Shown here in pieces: positions 57,214 to 64,000 of a DNA stretch of 64,000 nt (positions are counted from its first letter, which is position 1; each line of letters begins with the position of its first letter). The DNA is from Isoetes taiwanensis (Eukaryota; Streptophyta; Lycopodiopsida; Isoetales; Isoetaceae), in assembly GCA_021234155.1 (NCBI GenBank), contig JAJEKV010000078.1, positions 4,747,225 through 4,811,224 on the forward strand, given 5' to 3'. A program made the translations under genes and the position numbers. The notes under the pieces were generated by a model, which saw only the letters and a program-made list of their open reading frames with translations, did not search any database and was not told the origin of the DNA.

Positions 57214-58182
57214 ATGAGCCAAGGGAAGGAAAGTTCTCAAGCACAAAAGAAGTCATCTGCTTTAAAGGAGATTGCCAAGAAATAGAAGTTGGAATTATTT
57301 GATGGTTTTAATAAGGATGGAGTTAAGACATAAGCTTGGATTCAGAAGGCTGAAAATTATTTTGTTGTAAGACAAGTTCCTAAGGAAGAAAACGTGGGAG
57401 TGGTGGCATTGAGCCTGACTGGGAACGCTTTAATGTGGTGGAATCGTCATAAGGCAGCACATAAGGTGACTGATGAAGAAGTCGCTTGGGAGACTTTCAA
57501 GGAACACTTCGTATCGAAATATTGTCCACCTTCTTTTCATATTATACAGATGAACAAATTCATGGAGTGTAAACAGAAAGGGCAATCCTTGGATAACTAT
57601 ATACAATTGGAATGACATTGTCCAAAGTTAGATTCAAAGGCAAGAATCATTCTGTTAAGCAAGCATCATTCTCTAAACTAGGTATTATAAAAGCAATAAT
57701 TAGTCTTTAACTGTAGGAACTAGCTAGTCGCTTTGTGCAAGGACTAGATATGAAGCTTAAAAAATTAGTTGGATGTGATCAACTTACCTTGGAAGAAGCG
57801 GAGCACAAGGCTCGATATTTTGAGAGCATCTTTAAGGAGGAGAAGAATGCCAACTGTATGGAGCAACAAAGGGGAAATTTTCAGAGGAATTATAGCAATG
57901 AATCAAACTCTCAGGTCCATCAAACTTCTCATAATATTACTAAGTTACCTTTGAATGCAATGTCACAGATGGATGAAGAAAAGAAGAAAGTTGAATAAGT
58001 GCATGAAGGAGAATTTATGCTTTTACTGTAAGCAAAAGGGGCATAGGGCACGTTTTTGTCCTAAGAATAATAACTCAAATGCCAAAGTTCAAGGATCTCA
58101 GAATGTGGGGGGAATGAGAGCTCATCAAGCAACCCTCATGGATTTAGAGGAAGATATGCAAGTTTGTGCAGCCGTTGATTAA
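57214..58182 (+). pseudogene. Gag of the second chromovirus
   Basis: The capsid-type part reads VVALSLTGNALMWWNRHK and WETFKEHFVSKYCPP (57,400-57,540), then FVQGLDMKLKKLVGCDQLTL with EEAEHKARYFE. A perfect CX2CX4HX4C zinc knuckle, CFYCKQKGHRARFC, lies at 58018-58059. Stops occur after the first 20 residues, near 57,613 and 58,000, so Gag is broken into at least four pieces. Confidence 0.85.
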
Positions 58183-58194
58183 GGAACCGCACAG

Positions 58195-58602
58195 TTGCAG
58201 AAACATGTAGTGCAAGTAGAAGGTAAAATCAATGAAGTTCCTTTTAGTATTTTGATTGATACGGGAGCCACTCACAATTTTATTTCACCAAGGCTTGTCA
58301 AGTTGCTTGGATTGAATACTAACCAACAAGCCTTAAGAATGGTGAAAATGGCTGATGGTAAGCGAAAAGCTACTAGTGAGTATGTGCATGCATTAAAATT
58401 GAAAGTGCAAGGAATGCCTACAATTGCAAATTTCCATGTGCTTCAGCTAGGCTCATATGATATGATTATAGGCATGGAATGGCTTAGTGAGGTGCATGCT
58501 ATAGTAGATTGTCATGAAAGAGTTGTGAGAGTAAAATCTAAGGAACATCAAGAATTATATACATTGGAAGGATTGAATAAGCAGTATTTTACTCCCCATT
58601 AG
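58195..58602 (+). pseudogene. Retroviral-type aspartic protease of the second chromovirus
   Basis: An open segment has ILIDTGATHNFISPRL with the catalytic D-T-G at 58258-58266, and further on YDMIIGMEWLSEVHAIVDCH, the usual flap-side end of plant gypsy proteases. It would process the Gag-Pol polyprotein. A stop separates it from RT. Confidence 0.88.
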
Positions 58603-58642
58603 TCGCAAGCAAATCAAGAGGGCAATTAGGAAGCATGAAAGG

Positions 58643-60196
58643 TTGGGGTTGCGTGTACTCAAAGGGTCAAGAGAGATTAACCAAGTATACATGAATGATG
58701 TGCAGGACATCCTCGAGGAGTTCAAGGAAGTGTTTCCGGAAGAGTTGACGGAGTTACCCCCTCGAAGATATGTTGATCATGCGATTGAATTGGTTCCAGG
58801 AGCTTCTCCTCCATCAAAAGCTCCATATAGATTTGCTTTGTCAGAGTTAGTGGAATTAAAAAAATAGTTAAAAGAACTTTTAGATCAAGGATACATACAG
58901 CCTAGTATTTCACCTTTTGGTGCTCCAGTATTATTTGTTAAGGAAAAAGATGGTTCTATGCGTATGTGTGTTGATTATAGGCAATTAAATGATATCACAA
59001 TTAAGAATAAGTATCCATTGCCTAGAATAGATGACTTGTTTGATCAACTTCAAGGAGCTTCATTATTTTCAAAGATAGATCTTAGATTTGGATATCACCA
59101 GATAAGAATCAAAGAGAGTGATATACCCAAAACAACTTTTTCTACAAGATATGGGCACTTTGAATTTGTGGTTATGCCTTTTGGTTTGACAAATGCACCA
59201 GCAACTTTTCAGTATCTAATGAATGATCTTTTCCGTGAATATCTTGATAAGTTTGTCCTCGTGTTCTTTGATGACATACTTATTTATTCAAAGAATTTAG
59301 AAGAGCATAGAGAACATCTGAGAATTGTTTTGGGTATTTTAAAAAGAGAAAAATTGTATGCTAAGAAAGTCAAGTGTTCATTTTGTAGCACCGAAATGGA
59401 TTATTTAGGTCATATTGTTTCGGCATAAGGAATTAAACCGGGCCCAAAAAAGGTTGAGGCAGTAAGAGAATGGCCAGTTCCTAAAAACCCAAAACACGTG
59501 CGCTCATTTTTAGGACTTGCAAGGTTCTATAGAAAATTTATCAAAAGTTTCTCTACAATAGCAAGTCCCTTGACAATGCTTACAAAATCAAATATTGCTT
59601 TTCAATGGAATGAGAAATGTGAGAAAGCTTTCAGAGAATTAAAAGAGAAGTTGATAAATGCTCCTGTTTTAAAAGTGGCAGATCCGAGTAAGAAGTATCA
59701 GGTTATGACAAATGCTAGTGGGGAAGGGACAGGAGCTGTATTGATGCAAGATAGGCATGTATGTGCATATATTTCTCATGAGCTTGAACGGTGCGAACGA
59801 AATTATCCCACCCATGATCAGGAACTATTGGCAATTGTGCATGCACTTAGAGCTTGGAGACATTACCTATTAGGGAATCATTTTGAGGTCCATACTGACC
59901 ATGCTAGCCTTGCGTGCTTTATGAAGCAACCTAATTTGAATTTGAGACAGCGTAGGTGGATAGAATTTCTTCAAGAGTATGACTTTCAAATTAATTATAA
60001 AACGGGCAGTACGAATGTCGTTGCAGACGCTTTGCCTAGACTTCCAGCTTGTTATGCAATAACGATGATTACAACAGATTGGTTGGATGAGGTGAAAAAT
60101 ACTATTGCTGCAATAGATCACATTAAAAAGAAGATACTAAATGAATGTCATGATGCAGTAATATCACAAGGTTTCATAAGACATATCACAAGGTAA
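58643..60196 (+). pseudogene. Reverse transcriptase and RNase H of the second chromovirus
   Basis: RT starts around EFKEVFPEELTELPPRRYVD (58,710), continues with [20 protein letters not shown] (58958), and has the catalytic [10 protein letters not shown] at about 59,263. A TAA follows at 59426. The second segment (59498-60196) holds the thumb (SFLGLARFYRKFIKSF) and RNase H with MTNASGEGTGAVLMQ, THDQELLAIVHALRAWRHYL and NVVADALPRLP. The first catalytic Asp of RNase H (normally TDAS) is Asn, codon 59711-59713. Otherwise the motifs are in good order. Confidence 0.9.
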
Positions 60197-61240
60197 AGAG
60201 AAGTTTCTTTTGGCCAGGATTAAAAGATTATGTCCGTAAGTACATCCAAAATTGTGTGATGTGTTTACGTGTTAAGGCCGAACAGATTAGGGGCACTGGC
60301 CTTTTCCAGCCGTTACCTATTCTATCAGCATGGATTTCATAGTAGGATTGCCAAGAACACAAACAGGAAAGGATGCTATTCTTGTGGTGATTGACAGGTT
60401 AACTAGACATGCTCACTTCTTTCTAGTTAGAAAAACAATAACAGCGACGGAAACTGCTAATATCTTTATTCATGACATCTTTCGTTTACATGGCATTCCT
60501 ACAAGTATTGTTTTAGATAGAGATCCAAGGTTTACTAGTAAGTTTTGGACCGTTTTTTCAAAGGGAGTTGGAACTCAATTGCAGATGAGCCTGACCTATC
60601 ACCCGGCCCGATGGGCAAACAGAAAGAGTAAATAGGGTTCTTGAGGATATGTTGCGGATGTACTGTCAAAGAAATGGGAAGGATTGTTACCTTTAGCAAA
60701 GTTTGCTTAGAATAATTCTAAACAAGAATCTATAGGAATGACACCTTTTGAAGCACTTTACGGACAGATTGTTATGCCCCAATAAATTGGTATGATCCCA
60801 TGGTTAAATCCGAAATTTCTAGAGGATGTTGGAGGAATATGCGGATAAAGAGCGACATATATAAGAAGCAAAGGCTAGCAGAAACACAACATAGATAGAA
60901 GCAATTTGTAGACAAGCATAGAATACATAGGAAATTCAAGGTGGGAGACCTTGTATATCTTCGTGTCAAACCAAAGAAAAGTCAGCTCAAAATTGAAAAA
61001 TGTAGCAAACTTGCTCCAAGATATGCTGGTCCTTTCAAAATCATTAAAAGGATGGGGAACCTAGCCTACCAATTAGAGCTGCCACCACATGTAAAGATTC
61101 ACGATGGTTTTCATGTCAGTTTATTAAAACCCTCTTTACATAATGGAGATCAAGTGCTTCCAGATTTGCAATTAATCCAGGAGAATAACATCTTTGAAGT
61201 AATGCCAAATATTGCAGTATCGGGAACGGAAGCTGCGTAG
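60160..61240 (+). pseudogene. Integrase of the second chromovirus
   Basis: After a frameshift near 60,180 the zinc-finger end reads VKRSFFWPGLKDYVRKYIQN followed by CVMC. The core has MDFIVGLPRTQTGKDAILVV (60330) and VLDRDPRFTSKFW (first and second catalytic Asp); the Glu region near 60,640-60,700 is frameshifted. The C-terminal part (60941-61240) is open, with GDLVYLRVKP, KLAPRYAGPFKIIKRMG and HDGFHVSLLKPSL. Confidence 0.85.
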
Positions 61241-61360
61241 TAGAACGATCAAAGAAATCCTTCTACAATGGGCGGATTACCCTATAGAGGATGCAACATG
61301 GATGGAGTTAAACGAGGCCCAAAGCAAAATATGCTAAAGATTTTCCGAACCTTTTTCAAT
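61215..61360 (+). pseudogene. Chromodomain of the second chromovirus
   Basis: In the frame after the integrase stop, the sequence reads KLRSRTIKEILLQWADYPIE followed by DATWMELNEAQSKYAKDF and PNL. LLQWADYPIEDATWM matches the core of chromodomains at the end of chromovirus integrases. One frameshift separates it from integrase. Confidence 0.75.
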
Positions 61361-61494
61361 CTATATCATGCCATGGAATAAGGCTATCTAAAAGATGTAT
61401 CAAACTTATTAAGTATAAAAAATACATGAAGTCGTGGAGGAGTATATTTCGTAATAATGTGATGTGAGTTTTATTCAACGAGGATGTCGAATCC

Positions 61495-61509
61495 TAAAGG
61501 GGATAAGAA
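61495..61509 (+). promoter_or_regulatory. Polypurine tract of the second chromovirus
   Basis: AAAGGGGATAAGAA directly before a TGTGATGTGAG start, the expected junction of tract and 3' LTR. A near-copy of the LTR start, tgatgtgagttttatt, lies 51 bp upstream. Confidence 0.7.
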
Positions 61510-61805
61510 TGTGATGTGAGTTTTATTATGAATAAGGGGTGATGTGGCAATGAAATAATGGAAGGAAGATAGAATTAGGAAAAGGGGAGAACGGGAGAAA
61601 GAGGAAGAAGGGAGAGATCTCGGAGTGATAAGAAAAGAGAGAGAGAGAGAGATAAACAGTGATTGAAGAAGCGATTTGAGGTAAGATTAACCTGATGTTT
61701 GTTTAAGAAAAGGGGGAATCCATCTTAAGAGCAGGGTAACTATGGGCTGCAGTATCAGAGAAAACAGAGACTGTCTTATAAATTTCGATTCTTCATTCCT
61801 GCTTT
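61510..61805 (+). repeat. Partial 3' LTR of the second chromovirus
   Basis: Starts TGTGATGTGAG; contains a (GA)n microsatellite around 61,635-61,650 and purine-rich sequence typical of such LTRs. The end is not fixed, because no second LTR is available; about 61,805, at an A run, is a guess. Confidence 0.5.
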
Positions 61806-62343
61806 AAAAAAAAAACGGCATGGCCTAGAATCCTAGGCCACGCATCAGTTCCAGTCAATCCATCCACTGTCTTATCAATCCAATTATTTGAATATGCATT
61901 CAAATCTGGTACCTACAATCTTTTAGTCTCGTTACTTATTTCCATAGGACATAAGCCATTTGTATTGAAAAGAAACCTTAAACCTTTGTGTCATGTGATC
62001 AAAGAATAGAAATACTAGATCTGGATAACCATATGTTTTTTTTTTTTTTTTTGAAGGACGTCAAGCTTTATTCACCAACTAGAAACCAGAGCAACATAAA
62101 TGCAAAGACAGGATTATAACCCCAGTGGACAAACCGATCCAACTGAGCACAACCACCTGCCTATGCAAAAGAATGAATCTGAAGGTAAGTATGCCAGATC
62201 AGTACTTTCTTCTCTTGATCAAGAGAAGAACAATTGTAAGCCATAACAATTTTATCTTGCACCCACTGAAGAACAACCTCATCTGCAGTATCTATGCCCT
62301 TAAAGATAAACAACCTCCTTCTCTTCCAGATTGACCATAAAAG

Positions 62344-63044
62344 CTAGCCACATGCGAGATGAAAAGCTCGTTTTCGTTGTTTGGGCCAAGCATCAGGATA
62401 GATAGCAAGCAAAATTTGCTGGCTAGATCGAGACGTGCCAAAAAGGGTCAACAACCAAGACCATGCCTGCCGAAGCCTCTCACACAAGAAAAAACAATGC
62501 TCAATACTCTCAACCCTTTGCGGCAAAAGGGGAGAGCTCGAAATCCGATTATCCATTTTATGGACTAACACGTTGACTCACGAGGCATCTATGGATCACT
62601 TGCCACCACAAAACTACTACTTTGGGGTGAAGCAGCTTATCCCATACCCATATCCAAACACTTTTCCATTGTGGCTGAGGGACCTGAAGATGCCATCTAT
62701 TAGATGGAGGCAGGATTTCAGAATGCACAAGCAATTTATACACAGAAGACACAAGAAATTTGGATATCCTGATGGCAACCCCATATGACTACCTCAATCT
62801 GTGGACCAGAATCCTGTGGCAACAATGCAGCAATATGATTCCAGATTACTCTGTCCCATCTGTACAACAAGAACTTTGTTCTAAATGCTTCCCATGACAT
62901 GAGATGATCAGACTCATACCAAGCTGCAATAGTATTGATACCAGCTGCTACCCATCGTCGTTGTGTCTTTGGATGAACAACCACACTTAGAGGCACATTC
63001 TCTGGAGTGTCCTGCAAAGGAATCCACCAGCATGGAGTGGACAA
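62344..63044 (-). pseudogene. LINE pol C-terminal region (zf-RVT)
   Basis: Minus-strand segments give WEAFRTKFLLYRWDRVIWNH, then VWIWVWDKLLHPKVVVLWWQ and VIHRCLVSQRVS, then PQRVESIEHCFFLCERLRQA with a following WSWLLTLFG. This is the zf-RVT zinc-binding domain behind plant L1 reverse transcriptase; the first C-x2-C pair is lost (SSPLLP). Frames change between the three pieces. Confidence 0.8.
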
Positions 63045-63380
63045 CTGAAGACATGCCTCAGGATTAATATGGAAAAGAGACGGCGGTGTCCCAAGCCCAA
63101 AGCAACCCCTTTAGAAAGGGAGAAGCATTAGGAAACGGATGCATATGATAAAGCAAAGCCCAAGGAAGGAGGGGCTTAATGGAGGCCTTATGAAATGGGA
63201 GACAATCTGAATCGATTTGCACCAACAACCTCGGGCCAGGAGAATCGTCCTTACCAATGAAAATCCTCCAAATGAACTTTGATATCATCACCTTGCTTTG
63301 GAGGTGAAAATCCAACATACCAAGACCACCGGTGCCTTAGGTCTAATGCATTTCGCCCAAGCTACCTTGACCACTTTCTC

Positions 63381-63992
63381 CTAACTCATTTCCACCCCAA
63401 ATAAAATTTCTCGACGATCGCACAATCTCCTCCATCTTACACTTGCGGAGCTAGTAAAAGCGAGACGCCATGTAGACATGAGTATTACTAAGGACACATT
63501 TAGCCACGGTGATTCTCTAGGGCATGGCCGGTTTAAATTTGTATTCCACCAAAACAAGTGCTTTTGCAACCCACTAATGATTTCATCCCAAGCATCGGGC
63601 GTAGAGGCGTGAATTCCAACTGGGATACCAAGCAACTTTGTGGTATTGCCATGCAGAAGAATCTTCCAAGGATAGTCCAAAATACAGGGAGGGATGGGAC
63701 TGTCCAACGTCCACAAAGCTGTACATTTTTGCCACCCTACAAGAACTCCTGATGCTAAGGAGAATGTGTCTAATAATAGCTTAGCATTACGAAGATTCTC
63801 AGCCTCGGCAATTAGGAACAAAAAAGTGTCATCGGCATATTGGTTACATACCTCTTGAGAACCATCGTCCATTGGGAGGCCTTGAATAACGCCATCTTGG
63901 GTAGCCACGGAGAAGAGCTGGGACAAGACTTCTGCCACAATTGTGAAAAGCAAGGGTGCTAAGGGACAACCCTGTCGAATTCCTCTACCCAC
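63381..63992 (-). CDS. LINE reverse transcriptase, partial ORF
   Basis: A 203-codon open segment carries GRGIRQGCPLAPLLFTIVAE (the conserved RQGCPLxP motif) and CNQYADDTFLFLIAEAE with the catalytic YADD, then LLDTFSLASGVLVGWQKC and TKLLGIPVGIH. It lacks stops until 63,381. The open frame probably continues past base 64,000, since the fingers domain and endonuclease must lie upstream. It shares ALWTLD.PI with the older copy at 33,027. Confidence 0.9.
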   Translation of the reverse strand: MGRGIRQGCPLAPLLFTIVAEVLSQLFSVATQDGVIQGLPMDDGSQEVCNQYADDTFLFLIAEAENLRNAKLLLDTFSLASGVLVGWQKCTALWTLDSPIPPCILDYPWKILLHGNTTKLLGIPVGIHASTPDAWDEIISGLQKHLFWWNTNLNRPCPRESPWLNVSLVILMSTWRLAFTSSASVRWRRLCDRREILFGVEMS

Positions 63993-64000
63993 TACAAAAA

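Larger units (their letters stand above)
57211..61509 (+). mobile_element. Second Ty3/gypsy chromovirus, 5'-truncated
   Basis: It runs gag, protease, RT, RNase H, integrase, chromodomain, polypurine tract and the start of a 3' LTR at 61,510. No 5' LTR or primer site precedes gag: the DNA switches straight from the LTR fragment of another family to the gag start at 57,214. Stops and frameshifts are fewer than in the nested element but still inactivating. Confidence 0.9.
62036..64000 (-). mobile_element. L1-like LINE, 3' part, running off the right edge
   Basis: A 17-T run at 62036-62052 is the poly(A) tail on the minus strand. The 5' part is outside the window. Coding pieces inside are RT and a zf-RVT-like end. 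A target-site duplication would contain bases ending ccatatg at 62,035, but the partner is not in view. Confidence 0.85.

Overview
The window looks like nuclear DNA of a vascular land plant, most likely a seed plant, although the sequence does not fix the species. It shows GT-AG spliced genes with short introns, a plant-type PPIP5K/VIH kinase-phosphatase gene, relics of plant PHT1, NPC and organellar small-HSP genes, and the usual plant repeat classes: CACTA, Ty1/copia, Ty3/gypsy chromoviruses and L1-like LINEs. No bacterial, viral or organellar backbone is visible.

Layout. 1-7.25 kb is a patchwork: unidentified spliced exons, a frameshifted PHT1 phosphate-transporter relic, a Ptta/En/Spm-like transposase region, a first-exon fragment of a phospholipase C on the minus strand and a short three-exon 3' gene end. 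It closes with a CACTA-type terminus at 7,246 and is best explained as a gene-fragment-carrying CACTA element. 7.25-11.8 kb is intergenic and holds a ~1 kb poly(A)-tailed retroposed transcript bounded by a perfect 17-bp target-site duplication. 11.86-21.18 kb (minus) is the one clearly intact gene, a PPIP5K/VIH-type diphosphoinositol polyphosphate kinase whose 30 coding exons I could place by splice sites; they sum to 1,071 codons in frame. 21.2-29.4 kb is intergenic with hairpins, short tandem repeats, a tRNA-like SINE relic and a broken small heat-shock protein gene. 29.5-31.2 kb is a dead copia element and 32.3-34.5 kb a dead LINE.

34.5-41.4 kb is an unusual T/C-rich, ORF-poor tract with two copies, 5.2 kb apart, of a 150-bp unit that starts with a perfect palindrome and carries a TATA-like box. 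41.4-43.57 kb is a LINE ORF1, interrupted by a complete 13,013-bp chromovirus (43,576-56,588, minus) with two LTRs, a 5-bp TSD (CCTAA), an initiator-tRNA-Met primer site and a polypurine tract. 56.6-57.2 kb holds the rest of the LINE ORF1 piece and an LTR fragment of a related family. 57.2-61.8 kb is a second chromovirus on the plus strand that has lost its 5' end. 62.0-64.0 kb is the 3' part of a LINE on the minus strand, running off the window.

The host gene likely acts in inositol pyrophosphate signalling. The most intriguing signal is in the nested chromovirus: an extra ORF between its primer site and gag begins M-A-R-T-K-Q-T, identical to the histone H3 N-terminus, while the same element ends its pol with a chromodomain-like module. 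Most transposon ORFs carry small indels and are not functional as read; part of that could be assembly error, because the single-copy PPIP5K exons are almost entirely clean.
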